Positions 22,681-33,943 of a DNA stretch of 64,000 nt are shown here, one piece after another. Within the stretch, counting starts at the first letter, position 1, and each line of letters begins with the position of its first letter. The DNA is taken from contig NW_026705218.1 of assembly GCF_029867415.1 (NCBI RefSeq), forward strand, positions 62,001 to 126,000, given 5' to 3'. Source of the stretch: Vicia villosa (taxonomy: Eukaryota > Streptophyta > Magnoliopsida > Fabales > Fabaceae). Made by a program: the position numbers and the translations under genes. The notes beneath the pieces are model-generated. The model was not told the origin of the DNA. It did no database searches and was given only the letters and a program-made list of their open reading frames with translations.

Positions 22681-24160
22681 GAATCGGAGAATTCTAGAGA
22701 AGTCACATGGAATTTTATAAATGCTTTAGGGATTCGAGCAATGCAAATGGTGCAATGCTCAAGATAGACAATATCTTGCTCATCCCTCGTTCGGGAGCCC
22801 CAAGCAACTTCAAAGACTTGCAGATCCAACATCACGATCAGGTGCCCCAGAATAGAACTCACACCTAGTGTCATCATTATCAAGCATAGAATCTGTAGAC
22901 AACCACATAACACTGAGCTTAACCAGTTGCAAATAAAGCAATCATGGAAGCAAATGAGCATAAGACATGAGAATCAGATAGATTTGTCTTTCGATCCTTT
23001 TTGTCATTGCTAAGAACATACCCCTTGAGTTCATGAGAGAAATGGAGATTAGCCGCTGACGAGGAGCTTTAGAAACCACAAAATTGTGGAAGAGATCCAT
23101 GAAGTTCTCCTTGAGTTTTTCTTCCCCACAAAGTTGTTCCATGACTAATATTTGAATACACAGTAAAAACAAATCAAGTCTCTGAGTCTGGTGAGAGTAC
23201 AAAGTCTGAATAAGAGATCCTCGATCCTGAACACCTGTTATGCATGAGATGTATGAGATGCATGATATGAATGCAATGCCATGTTCATTCGATTTCCCAG
23301 GAATCCTCGTGCTTTGATTTTTTTAGCAAGCAAAAGATGGAAAAGCTCGGCACGAGACTTAAAGATATGATTCCTTGAAAATGGAAGGAACATGTATGCT
23401 AGTTATTTTTTATACATCATTTTTTTGGAAAGTAAATATGCAATGATGCAAAGTGGTGGGACTTAGTGCCGCCCACCGGGCATTCAAGACTGCCGATAAC
23501 ACACATAGTACAAAGCCAAAGGTTCGCCCCCCAAATAGTATACCACACGGAACATAGAATGTCAAACCACGGAACCCACATCCATAGTCAACAACACCCC
23601 TAGAATAGAACACAGATCACCACTCGAACAAGAACCATAGTACCCTACGAACAGGAACCAACAGTACACTCGAACGAGAACAGCGGTAATCCACGACCAA
23701 GAACAGCGGTAACCCACGAACGAGAACCAAAGTCACCAACAATGTACCTGTTAAGCAATGATTGATTCCCATCCCACTCACGGGTAAATCTAGGCCAAGG
23801 TAGGTAGAAAAGCCAACAGAGGAACGAATGTAGGCGTTATCATACGATATTGCCTCATTCCACCAAGCTCTGCCCGTGGATACGTGATCAGATCAATCAG
23901 GCATACGCCTTCTGTCCTTCACGGCCACTCTAGTCCTAGTTCCTATGGTATCACTCATACCCTGGGTATTGGGCCTTTTACCTCTTGAAACACCCACCCA
24001 CAGACAGAAATCCAGACAATCCAAAATATGATGCAGAAAAGTAAAAGCGCACATAGAATGCAATACAAACAAGTAAATATGCAAAGCAGTAAAGCACCCA
24101 AAGATAAACACACAAGCGCTAGGATCGACTCGCTAAGTTCGGACCCGCAATAGGTCAAGA
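22681..24160 (-). other. Ogre A leader after gag deletion
   Basis: No coding sequence recognised. Bases 22690-22810 resemble one unit of the 3' UTR 99-bp repeat. At 23600-23730 there are short degenerate repeats around CACGAACGAGAACC (about 27 bp). The rest is unremarkable. Confidence 0.6.
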
Positions 24161-24180
24161 CGTCCCCAGCAGAGTCGCCA
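24161..24180 (-). other. Primer binding site, tRNA-Arg
   Basis: In element sense TGGCGACTCTGCTGGGGACG matches the complement of the 3' end of plant tRNA-Arg (CCCCAGCGGAGTCGCCA) with one mismatch in 17. It overlaps the sequence shared by both LTRs by 11 bp. Confidence 0.85.
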
Positions 24181-27100
24181 CTAACATATTTATCCTGAAA
24201 AGGAAGGGAATGCCAGCAAACCACAAAACAAAACAACGGTCTCACGACCAGAGAAAAATGGTAAGGGAGTCGGTTACGCGAGGGGGAGGTATTAGCACCC
24301 CACGCGCCCATCGTACTCGATGGTATCCACGCCTGTGTCTAAAACTATGGGTGTGTAACAAATCTACGCTAATCTGGACTAAAATGAACGCAGAATGTAG
24401 GGAAAGTAAAGGATTGTGCTCGCACGGGTCCTACCCCGCTGCCTACGTATCTGTTTTGCAGAATCAGAGCTACCGTAGCTCGGCTAACTAATTTCTGTTT
24501 GTTTTGTGTTTTTTAGGTGAACGAGTTACATTCACACTCCGCTGCTCGACCTTTGGAGACTTATGCTTGGGAATGGAGCGGAAATAACAAGTTCTTAGAA
24601 AAAGAAAATCAAAGAGTGTGGTTTGTGTTTTAAAGAATGCATGAGGAAGACCTAATCTAAGGGGGGAAAGCTTGCTACCTAATGTTATCATACAAAGGGT
24701 ACAAGTTTAAACTAAGCTAGCAACCTATGGGGATAGGCGGAAACAACACACAAGTATATCACACAAACAAGCTCCGCTCGTAAAGCAAACAAAACCAACG
24801 GTACTGATTGAATGGTAGAAAAGCGATCCCTCCATAGCCAAGGGGAGTAACTCAACCCAAGTCAACCAAGCATTAGACCTCGCGAAAATGATCTGGCCAT
24901 AGACAAGAGGAGCGGGTCCCTCTCAGCAACCAAGCCGTCACGGATCATAAAGGAAAACGGTGCGTGCGTACACCGAGCATCAACGTCGAGCGACGCGAGC
25001 TATAGGAAAGGCGGGGGTCCGACTGCATGAAACCTTTTCCTGACATACTCGATAACAAGATCTTATGCAAGTTCGGAAGCGACCAACGTGTAGCGTGCGC
25101 ATACCAAACGGACTCGATGAGACTATGCGGGGGTTGATTGCTAACCCTTTCCGCGTGCCTTCCATGAGGACTTAACGGAGTGCCATATAGGACTTATTAC
25201 ACCGTGACTCCCTGTCGCAAAGCACAAATATAAAAACACAAACAAAAACAGAGCCTCTTTCCAGGGCTTGGCCAGATGCATGTCTAAGTCCTACTTCTCA
25301 TGTTAAAGGATGATGCGAGAAAGCGATAAAGTGCGAGAAAAGTAAAATGAAACGGAATCAATACCAAACTGATGATGATCCGTAAACTAAAGCGAAGAGA
25401 GCAAAGAAACTAGGATCCCGCGAGCGAGCTAGCAAAGCAAAAGCAAATAGTAAGCACACCGATTAGCCATGAAAGCACACAAGAGTCGACATGCGCGTCG
25501 AGCACAATCACAATACACCTGCAAGAGGAACAAGCAAATCAAACAAGCGGATATAAAGTAATAGAAGCGTGTCTCCAAGACGAGAACACGAAAGGAGTGA
25601 ATGAAATCGTGTTCCACAAGTAAAGCGGAACACTCAAGCAATAAGCGCCGGTTGGTGACTATCCAAATGCCTTGCACACTAGCACACAAGTTAGAGATAA
25701 CAAAACATCGCAATCGGAATTGCGTTATTGCATTCTAATCTAAAAGAAAATGAATAACTAATGCAAACATAAAATGAACAACAAAATGTCAAGGGGGAAA
25801 ACAAAGATGAATAAACCACAATCAATCAATGCCAATCATCTCACAAGATATCACGTTTCACAAGCTTTCCAACGGTATAAAGAACGCACAAATCGGAGTT
25901 ACGAGTCAAAAGATATGAAAGATTGAAGTTAGGAAGCAAAGGAAGCAAAAATAGGTCGACCTACCTTCGACCTAGGTCGACCTAACAGGTCCAGAAACGA
26001 AAGAAACAACTCCAGGTCGACCTAAACTCACCCTGGGTCGACCTAACAGTGCCAGAATCAAAAATGAAGGTTTTAGGTCGACCTAAACTCACCCTGGGTC
26101 GACCTAACAGTGCCAGAATAAAAAATGAAGGTCTTAGGTCGACCTAAACTCACCCTAGGTCGACCTAACAGTGCCAGATTCGAAAATGAAGGTTTTAGGT
26201 CGACCTAAACTCATCCCGGGTCGACCTAACAGTGCCAATTGTCAAAAATTGAATTTTCTCGCAAGGAAACATGATACCATCCTTCATGAATGTTCAACAT
26301 ACAAGCAAATATCAAACATGCAATGCTATGAGTCAAGAGCAAACACATTATTCAGCAAATTGATTGGTCTTTAAGAGCAAAATTAAACATTCCATCGAAC
26401 AATTAGCATGCAAGCATTGCATCGTAAGCATTGTGATTATATCATCAAGAGTAATCGTTATCAAACCTCAAATGGCATCAATCTAGCGTAGGCATCATGA
26501 ATTATCATTCCACAATCAATCATCACATGCTAGAACTCAAAATTAAGCACAAATGCTTCACACATTCAAATTATCGAACACTTAGCATGCAATTTCTTGG
26601 ATCATAAGCAACATGCATGTAGCATCATCAACAATTCACCGGTAAATCTCGAATTCAATCAAATAATCAAGATCAACACGAATCATTCAATCAATAAACA
26701 ATTATCATCATCAATTATCATAGATCCATCATCCACAATCAAAAATCATCATGATCAATGTCGAATTAAGCAACAAAAACAATGATCTAGCAAGGTTTGT
26801 AGTGAATTTACCGGATCGAATGAAGAGAATGAGATCGGATGAACACGAACGCGAACACGACGCGAACACGAACGAAATCCAAGAGATGTGAGGGAGAGAA
26901 TGGGGCGTGAGATCCTTGGGGAGGGAGAGGGATGTGCGGCACTTCAATCGGAAGAGAAGATCTTGATTTGTGCTTTGATCTTCATTTGTTCTTGAGATTT
27001 GATCTTGAATTGATGAAGTTTTTGTGAGTTTTTTGGTTTTGATCCAAGAAAATTGAGAGAGAATTGAGAGAAAGTGTTTTTGATCTTTCGAGTGAAATTG

Positions 27101-28061
27101 AAATTATGAGAGTCCTCCTTTTCATTTGTGAAGAGCAAAAAGTTTATATATTGTCAACGCGAAATGTCCAAATTGCCCTCGGTGCGTCTTATTTTGGCTC
27201 GTTTTTAAGGAAACTCGGTTCGGCTCTAAATTCCGGAACGAAACCAATGCCATTGTGAAGATGACCAAATTCTTGACTCATCGCCGCGAGAATCGTCTCA
27301 ATCCGATAAGCGATGAAGAAAATACGCCCGTTTGAATGACGAGAAACGTCGATTCATCTGGCGCGACTGTGCAAAATTTTGTGAGTACCGCTCAAAGAAC
27401 TCGATAAAACTCCATCTTCGGCTCGAAATCTGAACAAGCATGTGTGACGAAGCATCGAAGCTAACGAAATTTCCGAGAAAATGCCGTCGGAATGGACTTC
27501 ATACGATAAAAATCGAAGGAGTTATGAATTTTCGAACTCGGCGCGACATACTCGAAAACACACTTTTTTACCGAAACAACGCGATGATCCTTAAAATGCT
27601 GGGAGTTTTCAGTGCATAATTGGCCTTCGGTCCGAACATATGAAATCTTGGTAATAATGGCACGGAGCTCCAGTTAAATTTTCAAGCGAATCCGACTGGC
27701 GGATTATGAGATATGAATTTTCCGAGGCACGAAACCATACATTCAGCACCATTTTTCATCATGAATTCTCAAGTAACTTGCAAATCTTACAACCTTCCTC
27801 AAAGAACTGGATTCCGAGCCGAACATGAAAATTGTAGATATCTTCGGAACAGTCGGGCCATCGCGGGAATTTAGCTCATACCACTTTCAGAATAAGACTT
27901 GTGAATTTTCTCGTATTTCCGCTGTTTAAACCATCTTTTACATCGCATCTCTTTAAAACCACGAGAACTCTTTATTGATTTTCTTCGATTTTTGAATGAC
28001 GAAATAAACGTCATTATTAAATTATAACTCCAATAAAGAGGGCAAATTTTGGGGTGCAACA
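24170..28061 (-). repeat. Ogre A 5' LTR
   Basis: It carries the same order of landmarks as the 3' LTR: U5 hairpin (24308-24323), palindromic 61-bp array (25952-26237), TATA box (27142-27152) and TGTTGCACCCC start at 28061. It lacks the 23-bp terminal tail seen at 3007-3029. By eye the two LTRs differ by a few percent at most. Confidence 0.92.
27142..27152 (-). promoter_or_regulatory. TATA box of Ogre A 5' LTR
   Basis: Reads AATATATAAAC on the - strand, about 0.9 kb inside the LTR, with an A-rich leader downstream. This is the expected promoter of the element. Confidence 0.6.
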
Positions 28062-28066
28062 CCGTC
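28062..28066. repeat. Target site duplication CCGTC (right) of Ogre A
   Basis: Matches 3002-3006. The Transposase_24 frame resumes immediately after it. Confidence 0.93.
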
Positions 28067-29914
28067 CCAGTTGGATAGGAGAAGAAATCTTTCGGGAACT
28101 TCTTAAATATTGGGAGAGTGATGAGTTTGCGGCCAAATCTGAAAATGCAAAGAAGATGAGAGCATCTGAAAAGGGTGGTTGCCTTAATGCTGTTGGAAGT
28201 ATAAGCACTGTTGAGCATGTTCGACGCATGGTAATAATTATTACCACTTCTTAAAGTTATAATTTCAATTAATAATTGATATTATTAATTATAGTTTATT
28301 TTGTTATTTAGACTAAGGAATTAAATAGACCACCATTTATGACCAAGCTGGTTGCGAGGACTAGGAAAAAGAAAACAGGAGTTTTTGTTGACAATCGTAC
28401 ACAAAAAGCTATGGTAAGTTATTTAAGCTATCGGTATTATTTTTTTAAGCTATCTGTATTATTTGGTTAAGTTGAGTATTATATTTGGTTAAGCTATCGG
28501 TATTATATTTGGTTAAGCTATCGGTATTATATTTGGTTAAGCTATCGGTATTATTTGGTTAAGTTCGGTATTATATTTGGTTAAGCTATCGGTATTATAT
28601 TTGGTTAAGCTATCGGTATTATTTGGTTAAGTTGAGTATTATATCTGGTTAAGCTATCCGTATTATATTTGGTTAAGCTATCGGTATTATTTGGTTAAGT
28701 TGGGTATTATATCTGGTTAAGCTATCCGTATTATATTTGGTTAAGCTATTGGTATTATTTGGTTAAGTTGAGTATTATATTTGGTTAAGCTATCCGTATT
28801 ATATTTGGTTAAGCTATCCGTATTATTTGGTTAAGTTGGGTATTATATTTGGTTAAGCTATTCGTGTTATATTTGGTTAAGCTATCGGTATTATTTGGTT
28901 AAGTTGGGTATTATATTTGGTTAAGCTATCGGTATTATTTTTTTAAGCTATCCGTATTATTTGGTTAAGTTGGGTATTATATTTGGTTAACCTATCGGTA
29001 TTATTTTTTTAAGCTATCTGTATTTCTTTAAGAGATGAATTGTGATGTATTTGGTGGCGATTGTGAAGTGCCGATAAAGTGTTGATATATATGAATTAAA
29101 TTGGTGATTCCTTAATTTGTTGATATATATTGCCGATAAAGTGGCGATTGTGAAGTGCCGATAAAGTATTGATATAGATTGCAAAGTGGAAACCATGAAT
29201 ATGTGATTCCTTAATTTGTTGATGAAGTTTTATTATTCTGATTTATTAATTAATTCTGACAGGTAGAATTGGGGTGTTATAATTTTCATGTGGCATGTGA
29301 GATGTTGTGGCGTGAAAATCATGTGGCAACTAAATTTGTGGCGTGAAATTCATGTGGCAACTAAATTATATTTAACTTTTTTTTATGTGTAGGATGATTG
29401 TCAGGCATTTCTTGTACAATTTCTGACTGTTAATCCTCAGTATACTCCAAGACCGGGAGAGCCGCTTCATCCGGATGTGGATTTTTATCTTTGGAGTAAA
29501 GTCATTGGCGGCAAGGGGCCTAACGGGTGTTTTTTTGGTGGTGGAAATTTGGCAGGCACCTTGAGATCTGATGATAGAACTCTATATCAAAGAGTTCTCG
29601 ACGGGGAAGGAAGTTCATGTCCTGTAATTTTAACAGATGAACAAAGAGAAATCGTAAGACAATTGGCGGTAAATGAGGTGAGACGTGAGGCGGCGGAACG
29701 TGAAGCGGCACTGAAAGCTCAAATGGAGGCCCAAATGATGGCAATGCGGAATGAGCATCAGCGGGAAATGGAGGTCATGGCGAAAAGATAATCGGATATG
29801 GAGGCACAAATGCGACAATTTATGCAATCCTTTGGTGGAAACCAAAATATGGGGGGTTCTGCGCCGACTGATCAGGAAAATTTAAATGAGGATGAGTTTC
29901 CCAACCCGGACTGA
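28067..29914 (+). pseudogene. Transposase_24 (CACTA second gene), 3' part
   Basis: Three exons are visible: up to 28230 (GT 28231), 28312-28413 (GT 28414) and 29393-29914. Junction phases are consistent. The protein reads SWIGEEIFRELLKYWESDEF, then PPFMTKLVARTRKKKTGVF, then LHPDVDFYLWSKVIGGKGPN, ending in a charged coiled-coil-like stretch rich in Arg, Glu, Ala and Met (29640-29790) typical of this family. A TAA at 29789-29791 (probably from CAA) cuts the tail; the frame continues to TGA at 29912. In CACTA elements this protein is thought to bind subterminal repeats. Confidence 0.82.
28424..29030. repeat. GGTTAAGCTATCGGTATTATATTT minisatellite in CACTA intron
   Basis: About 25 degenerate units of 20-27 bp alternate between a GGTTAAGCTATCGGTATTAT form and a GGTTAAGTTGGGTATTAT form, giving a higher-order pattern. 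It lies wholly inside the second intron of the Transposase_24 gene. Confidence 0.85.
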
Positions 29915-30095
29915 TTGTTGATTTAGTTTAGTTTTTATTTTGTTGTTACTTTTGATTTTGAATTTGTGTAAACTATTAATTAAATTATAATTACATTATT
30001 TAGTAATATTAGATTTATAATTTTAGTTTCTTAATTTTAGTATATTTAGTTTATTGAATTAATTTATAAATTTTAATATATTTAGTTTATTAATT

Positions 30096-30098
<3 letters not shown>

Positions 30099-30148
<50 letters not shown>
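30099..30148. repeat. (TA)n microsatellite
   Basis: About 25 uninterrupted TA dinucleotides, followed by an A run. It lies between the Transposase_24 stop and the subterminal hairpins; 29915-30098 is plain AT-rich 3' UTR. Confidence 0.9.
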
Positions 30149-30151
<3 letters not shown>

Positions 30152-30169
30152 ATTTTTTGCAAAAAAAAA

Positions 30170-30569
30170 AAAATTAGTTACGTGATTTCCATGTCACTAA
30201 GTAGTGACATGAAAATCACGTCGCAACATTACACATTAAATGCACTTTTCCATTCACTCCTAGACAAATTTAGTGACGTGATTTACATGTCACTACTTAG
30301 TGACATGAAAATCACGTCGCAACTAAAGATGCTTTTTCTGACCCTAAACACTGCTACGCCTGCTCTGACTGACTTTGCTTAATCTCTGGTACAAATGTTG
30401 CGACGTGATTTTTACTTCACTAAATAGTGAAGTGAAAATCACGTCACTAAAAGTTGCCACCTTGCCTCCTACGACGTAAATAGACACGTCGCAAATATTG
30501 GTTTGTGATGTGTTTTTTTGGGTTGTGGCGTGAAATTCACGTCACTACTGAGACTTTTTTTTTGTAGTG
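30170..30569. repeat. CACTA right subterminal hairpins and terminus
   Basis: Three near-perfect inverted repeats (30176-30227, 30271-30323, 30397-30449), each about 50 bp, are built on GACGTGATTT...AAATCACGTC with a TAGTGA centre. A partial fourth runs at 30460-30548. Spacing is about 100-125 bp. The element ends in TTTTTTGTAGTG at 30569. Confidence 0.8.
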
Positions 30570-30849
30570 AATGAAATATTTCTATTTAATTCTGGTTTCT
30601 TACGTTTGCTTAATTCAGTTGTACTTAAAGGCAAAAACTACTTCATAATGATAAAAGGCATAAGGTTACAAATTACACACATTGTCTTGCAAAGTTGCCA
30701 TAACTTGTCTTAGAATTACATAACTTGTCTTGTCTCAAAATATATAACTTGTCTCAAAATACATAACTTGACAAAAGGCATAAACATAACTTGTCTCAAA
30801 ATACACAAACTTGCCATAAGGCCAAAATGCATAAATGTCAGAATCACAA

Positions 30850-31875
30850 TGTCTTTTTCTTCCTTGTTCTAGGATTTCTCCTCAATTCCAATTTCCTTGA
30901 AACTTTAACTTTGGTACTCTTCTTCTTCTTCTGTAACAATTAGAACATTTAGAGGGTTAGTATTCAACTTAGAATAAGATCTTTCAAACTTTAGATTTAG
31001 CACTCAACTGTTTTAAGACACGTAGGAGTAGAAGAGCTAGGTTCAGCTTGAACATCATCTGTTATTGGGACAGGAGCAGATAAAATGTAATCAGGTTCAG
31101 TCTGAGTGGCTGCAGTAGGGACATTATGATTTGATGTATCAAGGACAGTCTGAGTTGCTGCAGTAGGGCCAGTCTGAGTTGCTGCAGTGGGTACAATCTG
31201 AGTTCATGTAGCAAGGTTTGGTTGAGTCGGTGTAGCCACAAATGTTGCTACAAGAGATGCAGCTAGCATTTCAAACTCAATGTCAACATCTGTTTGAGAT
31301 ACATTTTCTTCAAGATGCTCAGTTGGCAAACTATTCCTGGTGTGGATATGTTCTACTCGTCAAATTGTTTCACCAAACCAGTTTGAAACCCAATTACATG
31401 CATGTTCCACTTCCTTATCTAACCTTAGTCTAGGTCTAGGCATTATCCTATGTTGCCATTTCTCAACCATTTCTCTTAAGTTGGCATTCCTATTTATTAG
31501 GTAGGTTCTTATCCATTCACACATAGTTAGGATAAGTTTATCCCTGGCAACTAGTATATTGCTATTAAAAGTCTTAGAAACATTAATCATTAGTACATCA
31601 CACTTCAGATAGAAGGAAAAAACATGCTTACACCATGTTTTTGTAGGTATTTTTTCCAGCCACTCCCATGCATTCACATTAAGCACCATCAATTCTTTTA
31701 TTTTAGCATCCCAAGCTTGAATATATGTGGCATTTTCTATCACCATCATTAAGTCTCTAATTTGTGTCCCTCTACCAAACTTCTTTTTAAAATTGACATA
31801 CAAATGCCTAAGATAAAGTCTATGCTCTAGCCTCTCAGACAATTCTTCAAACACAAGTATCAAACCCTGTATACC
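30850..31875 (-). pseudogene. MULE (Mutator-like) transposase relic, C-terminal part
   Basis: On the - strand, from about 31870: HRLYLRHLYVNFKKKFG, then WEWLEKIPTKTWCKHVFSFY, NSNILVARDKLILTMCEWIR and MPRPRLRLDKEVEHACNW, a sequence pattern typical of plant MuDR-type transposases. The DDE core upstream is missing. 31040-31250 holds a degenerate Thr/Gln/Ala repeat (AATQT-like), and 30850-30930 a basic KKKKSTKVKVSRKLELRRN tail, both usual at the C-terminus of this group. No TIRs were found. 30570-30850 shows nothing else. Confidence 0.75.
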
Positions 31876-31879
31876 AAAT

Positions 31880-32056
31880 TCAAATAAATTTCCAAAAATT
31901 AAGGATGAAAACCAAATAACTAGAAAACATATAGAGATTAAATCAAAATAACCAGAAAACACACAGGGATTAAATCCAAATAACCAGAAAACACCTAAGG
32001 GTTAAATCCAAATAACCAAAAAAAGATATAGAGATGCACTATACCTCCATACTTAG
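31880..32056. repeat. Short tandem repeat beside MULE relic
   Basis: AAATAACCAGAAAACAC..GG.TTAAATCC occurs about three times with a period near 33 bp (31910-32025). No coding content seen. Confidence 0.6.
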
Positions 32057-32710
32057 TGTCATACCCCAATTTTTGACCCGCATTTTATATGTCCATTTGC
32101 ATTTCATTTGAAAAATTCAAAAATATATACATACATTTATTTCATACATCATTTTAGAATTAATAGTATTTTTGTTTATTCTTACTAATCTTTTTAGGAT
32201 TTATAATTTTAATTTTAAAATTCAATTTAGGTTTAAGTTGAGTTTTGAATTAAAATTAATAAATCATTTTTTCATATTATTTTGTTATTACTTGATTTTA
32301 TTTTCTTCTTCTTAACAGGTGTAAATATAAAGAGGAGGGTCCAACTAATTCAAGTTTTTTGTTGGCCCATATGGTTATTATTGCATCCAAGTCCTAAGCC
32401 AATTCATGAAAGCCCATTATCACTTTTGTTCAAGTGAAGTCAAATTGAAGTTTTTTTGTTTGGCAAGTCATGAATGAAGAGTATGAGGACCCATATCCAA
32501 GCAATTTACGTTTTGAGCCAAAGCCAACAAGTGAAGTTCCACGTTTTATTTCACAGTGCAATGGATATTTCCACAAAAAAGATTTGAGTCACGATTTCGG
32601 TTCTACTCTTGCACAGCTCATCACCTTCACGTTTTTTTTCCTCTCCATGATTAACAAACTTTTGATTCCAATCCTCTCAAATCTCTATTCTACCCTCACT
32701 CAATTTCACC

Positions 32711-32717
32711 TATAAAT
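32711..32717 (+). promoter_or_regulatory. TATA box of LTR-B
   Basis: TATAAAT about 650 bp into LTR-B, followed by a pyrimidine-rich leader. The downstream leader is cut by the Copia element at 33568. Confidence 0.5.
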
Positions 32718-33562
32718 CCAACCATCATCAAGAAGAAGAGGGAGGAGAAAAAAATGTAACGTTACTCTGTTGAAATCACTTTCCAACTTTCTCCAAAATC
32801 TCCTCAACCTCTCTGCTTCTCTCTGCTTCACTGAACAGAACCATACACTCAAACTCATGAGGTTTAATTCATGAACTCTCTCTGAGTATTTGTTGAAGCT
32901 AAATCAATCCATAGAAAACCTTCCATTACCAAAACTGCCTCACTTCCCTTCGATCCAATTCTTCTTTCAATTACCTACAAACAATTCAAAACGTAAACCG
33001 ATTTGCATCTTGTGCTTCAATCTGAACAGAACCACATCTTCACCTTAACCAAAAAATCCATACCAAATCACAACCGATTCAACCTTCTTCCAACAAACCT
33101 GCAAGAGATGAATTGAAGCAAGCAATCGTAACATCAACATCCATCGTCATCACCATCCATTCCGATCAAAAACCGCTCCAGCCTCATCATCATACATCAC
33201 CGAAACTTCATCATATCACCTTCACAAAACTCACTCAAAAAACTACCTGCAAATTCAACATAAAATCACACAAATAAATCACAAAACCTTCAAAACTGTG
33301 AACATCAAGTCCCTCCGCCCGAGCTTCTTTCCGAGGAAACTACCATATAACTTCTTATCCTCACTCTACCGTGAAAGCCGCCGAAACACCGATTCAAAAC
33401 CGTAACAACACTCATCGTTCAACGTCAACTTTCTTGCAACAAAGCAACATCATCGTCGACGCATCGCACATCACCGTCGACATCACCAAAGTAACAACAC
33501 GAAGAAGATCCAAAAATCAAAACTAATGATTCTTTGTTTATTGTTTGTTTGCTTTGTGTGAT

Positions 33563-33567
33563 TGCAG
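33563..33567. repeat. Target site duplication TGCAG (left) of Copia
   Basis: TGCAG at 33563-33567 is repeated at 38562-38566 directly outside the right LTR. Confidence 0.9.
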
Positions 33568-33922
33568 TGTTGGTGCACAATGAATAAAGATGATGACAAA
33601 GAGAATAATAGAATAACGGCGCAAAAGAGATGAGAGAATAAATGTTGTATTCTTCTATTAATGATAGCTATTACAAGGCTATTTATAAGAAAAAGAAAAT
33701 CTTGCCACATAAGCCCTAAAACAGTAAACTTAGCGAATAAGTCTAAGGTACAAACAGTACATTGCTACAAAATACTAAAGTACCCTTACTACTAAACAGC
33801 TAAGCTAAGGGGACCCAGATAACATCTTCTGGTCAATACTATCTTCTGAGTAACCATCAGAAGATCAGTCCACATCAGAACTTCTGATGCTCATCTTCTG
33901 AATATTGAATTACTCTTCAATA
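33568..33922 (-). repeat. Copia 3' LTR
   Basis: 355 bp, equal in length to the 5' LTR and differing by scattered substitutions only. The pol frame ends about 20 bp before it. Confidence 0.93.
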
Positions 33923-33935
33923 CCATCCCTTAATT
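33923..33935 (-). other. Copia polypurine tract
   Basis: AATTAAGGGATGG in element sense lies immediately before the 3' LTR. It is a short but correctly placed purine tract. Confidence 0.65.
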
Positions 33936-33943
33936 CATATTAT

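Larger units (their letters stand above)
3007..28061 (-). mobile_element. Ogre A: Ogre/Tat-type Ty3/Gypsy retrotransposon, gag-less, internally duplicated
   Basis: Bounded by LTRs of about 3.9 kb and a 5-bp TSD. In element sense (- strand): 5' LTR (24170-28061), PBS to tRNA-Arg, leader, protease, intron, RT, RNase H, second RNase H, integrase, long repeat-rich 3' UTR, a 1.1-kb LTR fragment, a second RT-to-3' UTR block, then the 3' LTR (3007-6927). The intron between protease and RT, the dual RNase H and the satellite-like 3' UTR are known Ogre/Tat traits. Gag is missing. The RT active site is altered and pol holds several stops, so the copy cannot move by itself. Confidence 0.93.
1..30569 (+). 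mobile_element. CACTA (En/Spm) DNA transposon, left end outside window, interrupted by Ogre A
   Basis: The right terminus reads TTTTTTGTAGTG at 30558-30569, the reverse complement of the CACTACAAAAAA end that defines CACTA elements. Inside are a TNP2-type transposase relic and a Transposase_24 (Ptta/En/Spm) gene in the usual order on the + strand, and both ends carry the same subterminal hairpin motif. The left CACTA end lies before base 1. A 25-kb LTR retrotransposon sits inside a coding exon at 3007-28061 with a target duplication. Both transposase genes are broken, so this copy is not autonomous. Confidence 0.9.

Noticed and set aside
24161..24180. tRNA-Arg gene
   Set aside because: Only the 3' acceptor complement is present; it is a retroelement primer binding site.
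32470..32715. 81-codon + strand frame near the LTR-B TATA box
   Set aside because: It lies upstream of or over the TATA box, has no motif, and has no second copy to test.
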